Source of the DNA: Solirubrobacteraceae bacterium
GTDB taxonomy: Bacteria; Actinomycetota; Thermoleophilia; Solirubrobacterales; Solirubrobacteraceae
Direction: 5' to 3'
Assembly: GCA_031177685.1 (NCBI GenBank)
Contig: JAPSGI010000004.1
Location: 155,134 to 219,133, forward strand
Length of the DNA: 64,000 nt
The position numbers and the translations under genes were made by a program. Below, in pieces: positions 8,200-16,426 of this stretch (position 1 is the stretch's first letter; the number at the start of each line of letters is the position of its first letter). Below the pieces are notes generated by a model, which did not search any database, was not told where the DNA came from, and saw nothing but the letters and a program-made list of their open reading frames with translations.

Positions 8200-8217
8200 T
8201 GATTGGCCGGTCAGCCA
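8200..8217. promoter_or_regulatory. Candidate repressor operator before the acyl-CoA dehydrogenase operon
   Basis: TGATTGGCCGGTCA (8200-8213) is an imperfect palindrome, pairing at 5 of 7 positions, of the kind TetR-family regulators bind upstream of fatty-acid genes. The overlapping 15-mer TTGGCCGGTCAGCCA (8203-8217) matches 13 of 15 bases of a site at 50549-50568. It sits 23-41 bases before the GTG at 8241. Function is inferred. Confidence 0.4.
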
Positions 8218-8240
8218 GGACTTCGTAGGAAGGGGAATCC

Positions 8241-9470
8241 GTGGACCTCAACGACACGCCGCAGCAGGCCGAGTACCGCGCGAAAGTGCGCTCGTGGCTG
8301 GAGGAGCACAAGCACGAGGCGCCGGTGCTCCAGGGCGAGGGCGCGATCGAGGACGAGCACGAGGCGGTCGAGGCGCACCGCGCGTGGCAGCGCAAGCTGG
8401 CCGAGGCCGGGCTGACCGGGGTCACCTGGCCCACGGAGTACGGCGGGCAGGGGCTCGGGCCGCTCGAGCAGGTCATCGTCAACCAGGAGATCTCCCGCGC
8501 TGGCGTGCCCGGCATCCTCGATGCGATCGGCGTCGGGATGCTCGGCCCGACGATCATCGCCCACGGCACCGAGGAGCAGAAGCAGCGCTATCTGGCGGCG
8601 ATGCTGCACGGCGACGAGGTGTGGTGCCAGCTGTTCTCCGAGCCGGCCGCCGGCTCCGACCTGGCGGGTATCCAGTCGCGCGCCAAGCCCCAGGACGACG
8701 GCTCGTGGGTCCTCAACGGCCAGAAGGTCTGGACCACCAACGCCCAGTTCGCTTCCTTCGGGCTGCTGCTCGCGCGCACCGATCCGGACGTGCCCAAGCA
8801 CAAGGGCCTGACGATGTTCATCGTCCCCATGGACGCCGAGGGCGTGACCGTGCGCGGCCTGCGGCAGATCACCGGCGACGCCGAGTTCAACGAGGTCTTC
8901 TTCGACGACGTCGCGCTCGACCCCGACCTGGTCGTCGGACCGGTGAACGGCGGCTGGGGCACCGCGCTGACCACGCTGATGTTCGAGCGCCTGACGATCG
9001 GCGGCGGCGGTGAGGGGATGGGCTACCGCGCCGACCGCTTCGCCCGCGCGCTGGCGTCCGATCCCGCCGCGGTGCGCGACCCGGAGGTGCGCAAGCGCTT
9101 CGGCGAGCTGGCCACCGACCTGCTGGCGCTGCGGTTCACCGGCTACCGGATCCTCACCGCGCTGCAGCGCGGCCAGATCCCGGGGCCCGAGGCGGGGATG
9201 GGGAAGGTGACCGTGGTCAACGCGGCCGTCGCCGCCGGCGACCTGATCGCCGACGTGATCGGCCCCGACGCGTTCTCGCTCGACGACGAGTGGAACTACC
9301 TGATCTCGTTCCTGCCCGGCCTGAAGTCGGCGGGCGGCACCGAGGAGATCCTGCGCAACACGGTGGGCGAGCGGGTGCTCGGCCTGCCGCCCGAGCCGCG
9401 GCTGGACAAGGGCATCCCGTTCTCGGAGCTGCGCGACAAGGAGCGCGAGGCGGCGGGGGCGAGCGCATGA
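8241..9470 (+). CDS. Acyl-CoA dehydrogenase (first of a coupled pair)
   Basis: A 409-residue flavoprotein of the acyl-CoA dehydrogenase family, which oxidises acyl-CoA to enoyl-CoA with electrons passed to electron-transfer flavoprotein. Visible family features are the WPTEYGGQG flavin region near residues 63-71, the central beta-domain segments LFSEPAAGSDLAG and GQKVWTTNAQ, and the C-terminal GGTEEILRNTVGERVLGLP signature. An AGGAAGGGG Shine-Dalgarno stretch lies before the GTG start. The gene overlaps the next by ATGA. Pairs of diverged acyl-CoA dehydrogenases often form heteromers in actinobacterial steroid or side-chain degradation; that role is an inference. Confidence 0.92.
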   Translation: MDLNDTPQQAEYRAKVRSWLEEHKHEAPVLQGEGAIEDEHEAVEAHRAWQRKLAEAGLTGVTWPTEYGGQGLGPLEQVIVNQEISRAGVPGILDAIGVGMLGPTIIAHGTEEQKQRYLAAMLHGDEVWCQLFSEPAAGSDLAGIQSRAKPQDDGSWVLNGQKVWTTNAQFASFGLLLARTDPDVPKHKGLTMFIVPMDAEGVTVRGLRQITGDAEFNEVFFDDVALDPDLVVGPVNGGWGTALTTLMFERLTIGGGGEGMGYRADRFARALASDPAAVRDPEVRKRFGELATDLLALRFTGYRILTALQRGQIPGPEAGMGKVTVVNAAVAAGDLIADVIGPDAFSLDDEWNYLISFLPGLKSAGGTEEILRNTVGERVLGLPPEPRLDKGIPFSELRDKEREAAGASA

Positions 9471-10600
9471 ACTTCGAGCTCTCCGACGAGCAGCGCGCCC
9501 TGCAGGAGGCCGCCCGCGGGGCGCTGTCGCGGCACAAGACGCTGGAGGCGGCGCGCGACGCACTGGACGGCGGCGAGCGGCTGGACCTGTGGGACATGGC
9601 GCGCGAGGTCGGCTGGCCGGGCCTGCTGGTGTCCGAGGAGCACGGCGGCGCGGGCCTGGGCGGGCTGGACGCGATGCTCGTGCTGGCCGAGTGCGGGCGC
9701 GTGCTGGCCTCGGTCCCGCTGCTCGGCCACGTGCCGGCGACCGCCGTCCTCGACGCGGCCGGCTCGCACGCCGAGCTGCTCAGCGCCTTGGCCGACGGGG
9801 AGCGGCGCGCCGCCTTCGCGGGCGCCCAGCCTCCGGGCGACCTGTCGCAGGAATGGACGGCGGACCCCCGCCGCGGCCATGCGCGCGTCCCGGCTCCGCG
9901 CGCCGAGGTGGACGGCGACGCCGCCGTTGTGACCGGCGAGGTGGCGTGGGTGCCGGACGCCCCGGGGGCGGACGTGCTGGTGGTGGCGGTCGTGGACGCC
10001 GACGGCGCGGCGCGCGCCGTCCTGGTCGACGCGGGCGCGCAGGGCGTGACCGTCGAGCCGGTCGTGCGCTACGACGCGACGCGGCTGCTGGGCCACGTGC
10101 GCCTCGACGGCGCGCGCGGCGAGGTGCTGGCGGCGGCGGACACCGAGCTGGCCGCGGCGTGGTACCTCGGTCAGGGCCTGCTGGCCGCCGAGTCGCTGGG
10201 CGCGGTGGAGCGCGCGCTGGAGGTCTCGGTCGAGTACGCCAAGGAGCGCTTCACCTTCGGCCGTGCGATCGGCTCCTACCAGGCCGTCAAGCACGCGCTG
10301 GTGGAGGTCCTGCGTCGCCAGGAGAACGCGCGCTCGCTCATGTACTACGCGGGCTGGGCGCGGCAGGACGCGCCGGCCGAGTTCCCGCTGGCGGCCAGCG
10401 CGGCGCGCGTGGCCGCGGGCCGGGCGCTGGACTTCGCCGCGCGCGAGCTGATCTCCGTCCACGGCGGCATCGGGGCGACGTGGGAGCACGACGCGCCGTA
10501 CTACTTCCGCCGTGCGCAGCTCTCGCGCCGCCTGCTGGGCGGGATGGGCAGCGCGACCGACCGCGTGGCGGGCGAGCTGCTCGGCCAGGCCGCGGCCTAG
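9467..10600 (+). CDS. Acyl-CoA dehydrogenase (second of a coupled pair)
   Basis: A 377-residue acyl-CoA dehydrogenase relative starting at an ATG that overlaps the previous stop (ATGA). It has the EEHGGAGLG segment, a diverged middle domain lacking the usual SEPxAGSD loop, and the C-terminal RFTFGRAIGSYQAVKH and SVHGGIGATWEHDAPYYFRR motifs. The diverged beta-domain suggests a partner or FadE-like subunit that may share FAD with the first protein, as in known alpha2-beta2 acyl-CoA dehydrogenases. It ends 163 bases before the convergent SDR gene. Confidence 0.9.
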   Translation: MNFELSDEQRALQEAARGALSRHKTLEAARDALDGGERLDLWDMAREVGWPGLLVSEEHGGAGLGGLDAMLVLAECGRVLASVPLLGHVPATAVLDAAGSHAELLSALADGERRAAFAGAQPPGDLSQEWTADPRRGHARVPAPRAEVDGDAAVVTGEVAWVPDAPGADVLVVAVVDADGAARAVLVDAGAQGVTVEPVVRYDATRLLGHVRLDGARGEVLAAADTELAAAWYLGQGLLAAESLGAVERALEVSVEYAKERFTFGRAIGSYQAVKHALVEVLRRQENARSLMYYAGWARQDAPAEFPLAASAARVAAGRALDFAARELISVHGGIGATWEHDAPYYFRRAQLSRRLLGGMGSATDRVAGELLGQAAA

Positions 10601-10665
10601 ATGGTTGCTTCCATGGCCCGCGCGCCCGCAGGTGCGTGGCTCGTGGATGCGCGGCGCCGCGGGAC

Positions 10666-10698
10666 GAAGGGGGACAGTGGCAGAGCCACGGCCCCTTC
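10666..10698. terminator. Two-tier stem-loop between convergent genes
   Basis: Outer arms GAAGGGG (10666-10672) and CCCCTTC (10692-10698) enclose an inner perfect stem GTGGC/GCCAC (10677-10681, 10685-10689) with an AGA loop. It lies between the convergent acyl-CoA dehydrogenase and SDR genes and could terminate both. No T-tract follows, as is usual in high-GC actinobacteria. Confidence 0.5.
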
Positions 10699-10763
10699 GG
10701 CACGTGGCGTCCGCGCGCCGCGAGACGCGTACATGCGGGCGTGGGGGTCGTGGAATCGGCCAT

Positions 10764-11579
10764 CTAACGGTCCGCGAGCGTCCGGCGGCCGATCCGGTTG
10801 ACGATCGGCAGCAGCGCCGTGCGCGGGGTGATCCGGCCGGCCTGGGCGGTGATGCGGTGCGGCAGTCCGGTGAACACGACGCGCTTGCCGGACAGCATCC
10901 CCTCGACGCCGGCCCGCGCCACCGTCCGCGCGTCCTGCATGAGGAAGCCCGGGAGCGTGGCCGCGACGTCGTCCACCCCGGCCTCCTCGGCGAACTCCGT
11001 GGCGACGGGACCCGGGCACAGGACGGTCATCGAGACGCCCGTGCCGGCCAGCTCGCCGGCCACGGACTCGCCGAAGGACTGCACGAACGCCTTGGTGGCC
11101 GAGTACGTCGCGTTCCAGGGCGACGGCTGGTAGCCGGCGAGCGAGCCGACCTGCAGCACGGCTCCGGCGCCGCGCTGCACCATCGCCGGCAGGAAGGCGC
11201 CGGTCAGGTCCACCAGCGCGACGCAGTTGAGCTGCACCATCGCGGCCTCGCGCTCACGGTCGAGCTCCCACAGCCGCCCGAACGACCCGTAACCGGCGTT
11301 GTTGCACAGCCCGGCGACGTGCTTGCCCGAGCTCTGTACCGCCTCGATCAGCGCGGCGCGCTCGTCGCTTTGGGCCAGGTCGCAGTCGTGCACGAGCACG
11401 TCCACGCGATGCGCGTCGCGTAGCTGGGCGGCCAGCTCGTCGAGCCGCTCGCGCCGCCGCGCCACCAGCACCAGACCGTGCCCGCGCCGCGCCAGCTCCC
11501 GCGCCAGCTCCGTCCCGATGCCCGCCGAGGCGCCGGTGACGAGGACCGTCTCGTCGGGCTGGGGCGCCGGGAGGCTCAC
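10764..11579 (-). CDS. Short-chain dehydrogenase/reductase
   Basis: This 271-residue classical SDR has the cofactor motif TGASAGIG (residues 15-22), the NNAGYG motif and the catalytic YSATK (Tyr-x3-Lys), with a serine in GSLAGY as third residue of the triad. An arginine pair after the second beta strand (VARRRERL) points to NADP(H). The substrate is unknown. The pattern is like SDRs acting on lipids or steroids in actinobacteria. It is convergent with the acyl-CoA dehydrogenase pair. Confidence 0.88.
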   Translation of the reverse strand: MSLPAPQPDETVLVTGASAGIGTELARELARRGHGLVLVARRRERLDELAAQLRDAHRVDVLVHDCDLAQSDERAALIEAVQSSGKHVAGLCNNAGYGSFGRLWELDREREAAMVQLNCVALVDLTGAFLPAMVQRGAGAVLQVGSLAGYQPSPWNATYSATKAFVQSFGESVAGELAGTGVSMTVLCPGPVATEFAEEAGVDDVAATLPGFLMQDARTVARAGVEGMLSGKRVVFTGLPHRITAQAGRITPRTALLPIVNRIGRRTLADR

Positions 11580-11639
11580 CGCTCCAGTATCCCGCGCACC
11601 GCGCAGCCCGCGCGCCGCTCTACCCTGTACGGAGCATCC

Positions 11640-11711
11640 GGGGGCGTGGTGCTAACGGGAACACACCGCCTTTGCAAGGCGGAGTTGGGGGTTCGATTCC
11701 CCCCGCCTCCA
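11640..11711 (+). tRNA. tRNA-Ala (anticodon UGC)
   Basis: The sequence folds as a complete cloverleaf: acceptor GGGGGCG/CGCCTCC, D arm with GTG/CAC pairing, anticodon stem CCGCC/GGCGG with loop TTTGCAA (anticodon TGC), and T arm GGGGG-TTCGATT-CCCCC. The G3:U70 pair, the alanine identity element, is present. The CCA end is not encoded. The MNT/HEPN gene pair begins 65 bases downstream on the same strand. Confidence 0.95.
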
Positions 11712-11776
11712 TCGCGAAGGTTGCGTGGCTGCGGCGGAGCTATCCCTTCGTCGAGTCGCTCCGATACCTTCCGGTC

Positions 11777-12097
11777 GTGGTCGCGCCAGATGTCGTCGAA
11801 CTCGCGGGGCGCCGGCTCGTCCAGGCGGCAAGGAAGCCCGCCCGCGTGGTCTTGTTCGGTTCGCACGCCCGCGGCGACGCGGGCCCGGACAGCGACTTGG
11901 ACTTCTTGGTGATCGAGCGAGACGTCCCGGACCGTCATGCCGAGATGGTGCGGCTGGGGCGCGAGCTGCGCCCGCTCGGCGTGCCCGTCGACATCGTGGT
12001 CGTCAGCGAGGCATACGCGAAGGAGTGGGCGGCGGTGGAGGGGTCGATGGTGCACGCGGCGCTGACGGAAGGCCGCGAGCTCGATGTCGCCGCGTGA
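11777..12097 (+). CDS. MNT-type nucleotidyltransferase (antitoxin of a HEPN/MNT pair)
   Basis: A 106-residue minimal nucleotidyltransferase. It has the polymerase-beta signature GS-x10-D-x-D: Gly28-Ser29, Asp40 and Asp42 (GSHARGDAGPDSDLD), plus a later catalytic-region aspartate in VPVDIVVV. In characterised MntA/HepT systems such proteins neutralise the HEPN RNase by transferring AMP to it. The GTG at 11777 is the first reasonable start after the tRNA; the longer open frame begins inside the tRNA and is not believable. It overlaps the HEPN gene by 14 bases. With only 65 bases between tRNA and start and no terminator visible, it may be read through from the tRNA promoter. Confidence 0.8.
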   Translation: MVAPDVVELAGRRLVQAARKPARVVLFGSHARGDAGPDSDLDFLVIERDVPDRHAEMVRLGRELRPLGVPVDIVVVSEAYAKEWAAVEGSMVHAALTEGRELDVAA

Positions 12098-12476
12098 TCG
12101 GCGCGATCTCGCGCGTGCGCTGCTGGAGCGCGCCGCCGGCGACGAGGCTCTGGTTCGTCGGGTGCTGGACGACTCCGAGATTCCGGACGCGATCATCGGC
12201 TTCCACGCGCAGCAGGCGGCCGAGAAGCTGATCAAGGCGGTACTCGCGGCCCGTGGAGTGGCGTTCGCGAGGACGCACGCACTGGGCTATCTGATCGGCC
12301 TCGTCGAATCGCACGGAATCGATGCGCCGCCCTCGCTTGGGGGCGCCGACGTACTCAGTCCGTGGGCAGTCGACTTTCGCTACGAGACGGAGTCCGAGCC
12401 GGCGCTCGACCGTCGTGCCGCGCTCGATCTCATCGAAGAACTCAGACGGTGGGCGATGGACGAAGTCGCCGGCTGA
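12084..12476 (+). CDS. HEPN domain protein (probable toxin of a HEPN/MNT pair)
   Basis: This 130-residue all-alpha protein matches the HEPN family that accompanies MNT nucleotidyltransferases. The diagnostic helix FHAQQAAEKLIKAVLAARG is at residues 40-58, followed by FARTHALGYLI. HEPN toxins are usually RNases that cut RNA after activation. The canonical Rx4-6H catalytic motif is not evident, so activity may be lost or may rely on the RTH segment (Arg63, His65). It overlaps the upstream MNT gene by 14 bases, which supports a coupled toxin-antitoxin unit. Confidence 0.78.
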   Translation: MSPRDRRDLARALLERAAGDEALVRRVLDDSEIPDAIIGFHAQQAAEKLIKAVLAARGVAFARTHALGYLIGLVESHGIDAPPSLGGADVLSPWAVDFRYETESEPALDRRAALDLIEELRRWAMDEVAG

Positions 12477-12499
12477 GCCAGCCGTCACGCGCGTCTGGG

Positions 12500-13249
12500 T
12501 CACTCGGGTTCTGCGTCGGCCGCGGTGACGCCCGGGCGTGTCCACTGGGGCACCGGGCGACCGCCGTTTCGGGGTCCCGTCGGCGCGCCGTGCTCGTCGG
12601 TGCGCAGGAAGGAGTGGGTCGGGAACTGTGGCCACCCCTCGGGCGAGTCCTCCCACTCCTCGCGGCGTCCGTAGGCGGTCATGTCGAGCAGCCCGAACAC
12701 GGGATTCATCACCTCGTCGCCGCGGCCGGTCGTCCAGTACGTCAGGTAGATCTTGTCCTCGCGGCGCAGGTAGCAGGAGATCCGGCCGGCGATGCCCACG
12801 GTGGGGTCGTCGAGGTGGGCGTTGGAGTACCACGGCGCCGTGTAGCCCATGAAGTCGCGGAATGCCGCGATCTCCTCGTACGGGCCGTCGGCGAGGATGG
12901 CGAAGGTGATTCCGTTGGCGTTGAGGTAGGCCGCGTCGGCGGCGTCCCCCATCGGCCAAGCGTTCCTGGTGCAGCCCTCGCACTGCCATTCCCAGGGCTC
13001 CCCGTCGTAGAACATGTGGCTGTAGACGATCAGCTCGTCGCGGCCCTCGAAGACGTCGCCGAACGGGACCGGGCCGTCGGGGCCGACGACGGTGGTGTCG
13101 GGCGGCACCTGCGTCATGGGCAGCCGGCGCCGGGCCGCGGCGATCGCATCGCCTTCGCGCGTGTGTGCCTTCTCGCGCTTGCGCAGCTCGAGGAGCGCTC
13201 GCTCGAAATCGTCGTGGTCGGTGACGGGCGGGGCTGGCTCGTCGGGCAC
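12500..13249 (-). CDS. DUF899 family thioredoxin-like protein
   Basis: A 249-residue cytosolic protein with the DUF899 pattern: an N-terminal helix ending in AAARRRLPMTQV, a thioredoxin-like core containing a CEGC motif (QCEGCTRNAW), and the terminal region GLLDMTAYGRRE common in this family. The biochemical role is unknown; a dithiol oxidoreductase is suggested only by the fold and CxxC. It is convergent with the HEPN gene and downstream of a small dimeric-barrel gene, separated by a terminator hairpin. Confidence 0.8.
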   Translation of the reverse strand: MPDEPAPPVTDHDDFERALLELRKREKAHTREGDAIAAARRRLPMTQVPPDTTVVGPDGPVPFGDVFEGRDELIVYSHMFYDGEPWEWQCEGCTRNAWPMGDAADAAYLNANGITFAILADGPYEEIAAFRDFMGYTAPWYSNAHLDDPTVGIAGRISCYLRREDKIYLTYWTTGRGDEVMNPVFGLLDMTAYGRREEWEDSPEGWPQFPTHSFLRTDEHGAPTGPRNGGRPVPQWTRPGVTAADAEPE

Positions 13250-13278
13250 TTCCCACAGCGTAGTTGGGGCACGACCCT

Positions 13279-13304
13279 GGGCGCCCGCGGGGAAGCGGGC
13301 GCCC
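13279..13304 (-). terminator. Perfect 10-bp GC stem-loop
   Basis: Arms GGGCGCCCGC (13279-13288) and GCGGGCGCCC (13295-13304) pair perfectly around a six-base loop. It lies just after the stop of the minus-strand small barrel protein and before the DUF899 start, so it probably terminates the former. No T-run is present. Confidence 0.6.
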
Positions 13305-13319
13305 GGGGACGTTGCGCGA

Positions 13320-13631
13320 CTACGCCGGCTGCGGCACCCCTGTGAGGTCGCCCGCCGTCAGCATGCGCACCTCGAACACCGTGCGGCTGGCCGACTGCAG
13401 CGAGTGGCCGCCCTGGGCGTACGCGGGCGCGAGGCGGTCCGCGAAGAAGCGGTCCAGCGCGTCCCGCGAGTCCCAGACGCTGATCATCCGCCAGCCGGGA
13501 TCCGTGGGCCCGCCGAACACGAGCCTTGCCCCCTCCGGCGGGACGGGGCCGGTGCCCGCCACGTGGTCGATGATCTCCTTCGCCTGCTCCGGGCGCAGCT
13601 CCGGGTTGTCGACGATCACTCCGATGGCCAT
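13320..13631 (-). CDS. Hypothetical small protein, probable dimeric alpha/beta barrel
   Basis: A 103-residue protein with a core (VFGGPTDPGWRMISVWDSRDALDRFFADRLAPAY) resembling antibiotic-biosynthesis-monooxygenase or EthD-like dimeric barrel proteins. The function is unknown. The ATG at 13631 has a clear AAGGAGCC ribosome-binding site; the 24 extra codons upstream are unlikely to be used. It follows the LuxR-type regulator gene on the same strand after a 91-base gap. Confidence 0.7.
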   Translation of the reverse strand: MAIGVIVDNPELRPEQAKEIIDHVAGTGPVPPEGARLVFGGPTDPGWRMISVWDSRDALDRFFADRLAPAYAQGGHSLQSASRTVFEVRMLTAGDLTGVPQPA

Positions 13632-13722
13632 GGTGGCTCCTTCGTCTCGATCTCCCGCTGTTGCGGCTGATCGCAACCTAGGCGCGGGGCGACGCCGGGT
13701 CATCAGTGCAATTGCGCAATCG

Positions 13723-15939
13723 CTACGGAACGCGCTCGCGGGCCCACGTGGCCAGCTGCGTGCGGTTGTCGAGACCCAGCTTCGTCAGTGCGTGGCGGAC
13801 GTGGCTCTCGACCGTGCGCACGGAGAGCTGCAGGCGGGCTGCGATGGCCTTGTTCGCCAGGCCCTCGGCCACCAGCCCCGCGACCTCCAGCTCGCGAGCG
13901 CTCAAGCCGGCCGATGAAGCTGGGCGCGGTCTCGCCTCGCCGAAGGCGAGCGCGATCGCCTCGTCCATCCCAAGCCGTCCGCCCTCGCCCCATACGGCGT
14001 CCGCGTCCTCGCCCAGTGCGGCCTCGGCGGCGGCGCGAACGCGATCCAGGCGCGCCCGGTAGAAGGGCGGGAACTCGCCCCCGACGCGGGCTCGCTCGGC
14101 CGCGGCCGCCGCTGCCACCCGGAGCGCGTCCGCCGGCTGGCGCCGGGCGAGGACGCCCGCCTGCCCGACCAGGGCCATCGGCAGCACCGTGGCGTCGCGT
14201 GACGGGCGCAGCATCTCCACCGCCGTACGGAAATGCGCGGTTGCGCCGGCCGCGTCCGGTGCCCCCAGATCGTTCAGGGTTCCCAACCACACGTGGCAGG
14301 TCCCCTGCGCCCAGCGGTCGTCCGCGGCCTGCAGCAGCGACAGGGCGGTCTCGAACAGCTCCTTCGCGCGCTCGGGCTCGCCGCTCACCGCGAAGCCCAT
14401 GCCGAGCCCCATGGTCGCGCGCCCCTCGCCCGTCGCCACGCCGAGCTCGTGGTGCGCCGCCCGGCTGGCCTCGAAGTGCGCGCGGCCCGTCTCCACCGCG
14501 CCGGAGAACGTCTCCGCCAGCCCCTGAAAGAACTGCGCCCACGCTTCGAGGAGCGGCTCGCCCAGTCCCGCGCCGAGCTCGCGCGCCTCCGCGAGGATGC
14601 TTCGCGCGGTGTCGTAGTCGCCCAGCATGCTCGCGAGCTGACCCGCCGCTATCTGGGCCTCGGCCCGGTAGCGGTCCCGTGCCGGGCAGCGCTCGAGAAG
14701 CTGCTTCGTCAACGCCGCCCCGTCGGTCTGCCCGAACCGGAAGAAGAGGTCGCGAATCGCGCCCATCAGCCGCACGCCGGCGCACGGGTCGTCGGCGATC
14801 GCCCACTCCAGCGCCGCCCGGACGTTCTCGTAGTCGTCGTCCAGCTCGTTCACGAACCGCTGCCGGCCGGTGGACAGCCACTCCTCGCGGGCGACCTCGC
14901 CCAGGGCCGCGAAATACTCGAGATGGCGCCTGCGGGCGGCGGCGATTTCACCGGCGTCCGCGAGCAGCTCGTGCGCGTATTCGCGGACGGTCTCCAGCAG
15001 CCGGTAGCGCGTGCGCCCCTTGGCGCTCTCCGCCACCGTGACGAGCGACTTGTCGACGAGGCGGGTGAGGACGTCCAGCGAGAGCCCCGGCGCCACGGCC
15101 GCCGCCGCTGCGGCGTCGAAACCGCCCACGAACACGCTCAGGGTGCGCAGCGCCCGCCGCTCCTGTGCATCGAGGAGCTGGTGGCTCCATTCCACCGCCG
15201 CCCGGACCGTCCGGTGATGCGGCGGGGCGTCCCGCGCGGCCGCTCCCAGCGTGTCGAGCCGGTTCTCCAGGCTCGAGAGGATCTCCGCCGGCGACATCGC
15301 GCCGATCCGGGCGGCCGCCAGCTCGATCGCGAGCGGCAGGCGGTCGAGGCGCTCGCACAGCTCGACGATGGCGGCATCCGTGTCCTGCGCCGGCATGAAC
15401 TCCGGCCGCCGCTGCCTGGCGCGCTCGACGAAGAGGCGATGGGCGTCTTCCTGCGCAAGCGGGTCCAGCCGCCAGACCGTCTCCCCGTTCACACCCAGCG
15501 GCTCGCGGCTCGTGGCCATGATCCGCACATGGGCGCAAGTCGTGAGCAGGGCGGCAGCGAGCTCCGAGCACTCGGCGACGACGTGCTCGCAGTTGTCGAG
15601 GACCAGCAGCAGGTCGCGCTCGGCCAGGTACCTCCGAAGGGCCTCCGTCGGGGTCGCCCCGCGCACGTCGAGCGTGCGCGCCGTCTCGGCGGCTACGTCC
15701 GGCGCCTCGGAACCGGCGGCGAGGTCGACGAGCCAGACGCCGGCGCGCCGGCGCGGTAGCTGACGCTCCGCGACCGCCAGCGCCAGGCTGGTCTTCCCGA
15801 CGCCCCCGGGTCCGGTGACGGTCACGAGCCGTGTCCTGTGGAGCGTGGTCCCGATCGCCTCGAGCTCCCGCGCGCGCCCCACGAGCGAGGTCAGCCGTAA
15901 CGGCAGGTTCTGCTCCGTGGATCTCGCTACCGCTCGCAC
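13723..15939 (-). CDS. NB-ARC-like ATPase / LuxR-type transcriptional regulator
   Basis: A 738-residue regulator. It has an N-terminal P-loop NTPase (Walker A GPGGVGKTS near residues 43-51; Walker B LLLVLDNCEH near 109-118; sensor MATSREPLG), a winged-helix region, a tetratricopeptide-like helical middle, and a C-terminal LuxR helix-turn-helix (LSARELEVAGLVAEGLANK, then SVRTVESHV) in the last 65 residues. Such proteins bind an unknown ligand and switch on nearby genes. The divergent glyoxalase-fold gene 40 bases away and the downstream small barrel gene are candidate targets. Confidence 0.9.
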   Translation of the reverse strand: MRAVARSTEQNLPLRLTSLVGRARELEAIGTTLHRTRLVTVTGPGGVGKTSLALAVAERQLPRRRAGVWLVDLAAGSEAPDVAAETARTLDVRGATPTEALRRYLAERDLLLVLDNCEHVVAECSELAAALLTTCAHVRIMATSREPLGVNGETVWRLDPLAQEDAHRLFVERARQRRPEFMPAQDTDAAIVELCERLDRLPLAIELAAARIGAMSPAEILSSLENRLDTLGAAARDAPPHHRTVRAAVEWSHQLLDAQERRALRTLSVFVGGFDAAAAAAVAPGLSLDVLTRLVDKSLVTVAESAKGRTRYRLLETVREYAHELLADAGEIAAARRRHLEYFAALGEVAREEWLSTGRQRFVNELDDDYENVRAALEWAIADDPCAGVRLMGAIRDLFFRFGQTDGAALTKQLLERCPARDRYRAEAQIAAGQLASMLGDYDTARSILAEARELGAGLGEPLLEAWAQFFQGLAETFSGAVETGRAHFEASRAAHHELGVATGEGRATMGLGMGFAVSGEPERAKELFETALSLLQAADDRWAQGTCHVWLGTLNDLGAPDAAGATAHFRTAVEMLRPSRDATVLPMALVGQAGVLARRQPADALRVAAAAAAERARVGGEFPPFYRARLDRVRAAAEAALGEDADAVWGEGGRLGMDEAIALAFGEARPRPASSAGLSARELEVAGLVAEGLANKAIAARLQLSVRTVESHVRHALTKLGLDNRTQLATWARERVP

Positions 15940-15979
15940 GCTCGCCCTCGCCGCAGCCTAGCCCCGTACCATCGAGCGC

Positions 15980-16426
15980 GTGACGATCCAACGGATGGAC
16001 CACGTCGGCATCGTCGTGGACGACCTCCCGGCCGCCATCGAGTTCTTCGTGGAGCTCGGACTCGAGCTGCAGGGCGAGGGGTCGGTCGAGGCCGGCTGGG
16101 TGGACCGCGTCGTGGGGCTCGACGGCGTCCGGGCGCAGATCGCGATGCTGCAGAGCCCGGACGGCGACTGCAGACTCGAGCTGTCGAAGTTCCACACGCC
16201 GTCGAGCCAGGGCGACAGCGGGCCCGCGCCGGCGAACACACCGGGCATCCGCCACGTCTCGTTCGCCGTCGAGGACGTCGACGCCGCCGTGGCCGGCCTG
16301 CGAGCCCGCGGCTCGGAGCTCGTCGGCACGGTGGAGCGCTACGAGGACCGCTACCGCCTCTGCTACGTGCGCGGCCCGGAGGGGATCATCGTCGAGCTGG
16401 CCGAGCAGATCGTCCCGGGCCGCTAG
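15980..16426 (+). CDS. VOC superfamily (glyoxalase-fold) metalloprotein
   Basis: The 148-residue protein is a complete single-chain glyoxalase fold made of two beta-alpha-beta3 modules. The four expected metal ligands are visible: His8 (MDHVGIVV), Glu in CRLELSKFH, His in IRHVSFAV and Glu in IIVELAEQ. It resembles methylmalonyl-CoA epimerases and lactoylglutathione lyases, but the substrate is uncertain. It is divergently transcribed from the large LuxR regulator with only 40 bases between starts, which suggests control by it. Confidence 0.85.
   Translation: MTIQRMDHVGIVVDDLPAAIEFFVELGLELQGEGSVEAGWVDRVVGLDGVRAQIAMLQSPDGDCRLELSKFHTPSSQGDSGPAPANTPGIRHVSFAVEDVDAAVAGLRARGSELVGTVERYEDRYRLCYVRGPEGIIVELAEQIVPGR

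Noticed and set aside
10601..10801. 66-residue ORF in the convergent gap after the acyl-CoA dehydrogenases
   Set aside because: It spans the terminator hairpin and the 3' end of the opposite SDR gene and has no recognisable domain.
11672..11776. N-terminal extension of the MNT nucleotidyltransferase to an ATG-like start at 11672
   Set aside because: This start lies inside the tRNA-Ala gene; the extension has no family similarity, so the GTG at 11777 was used.
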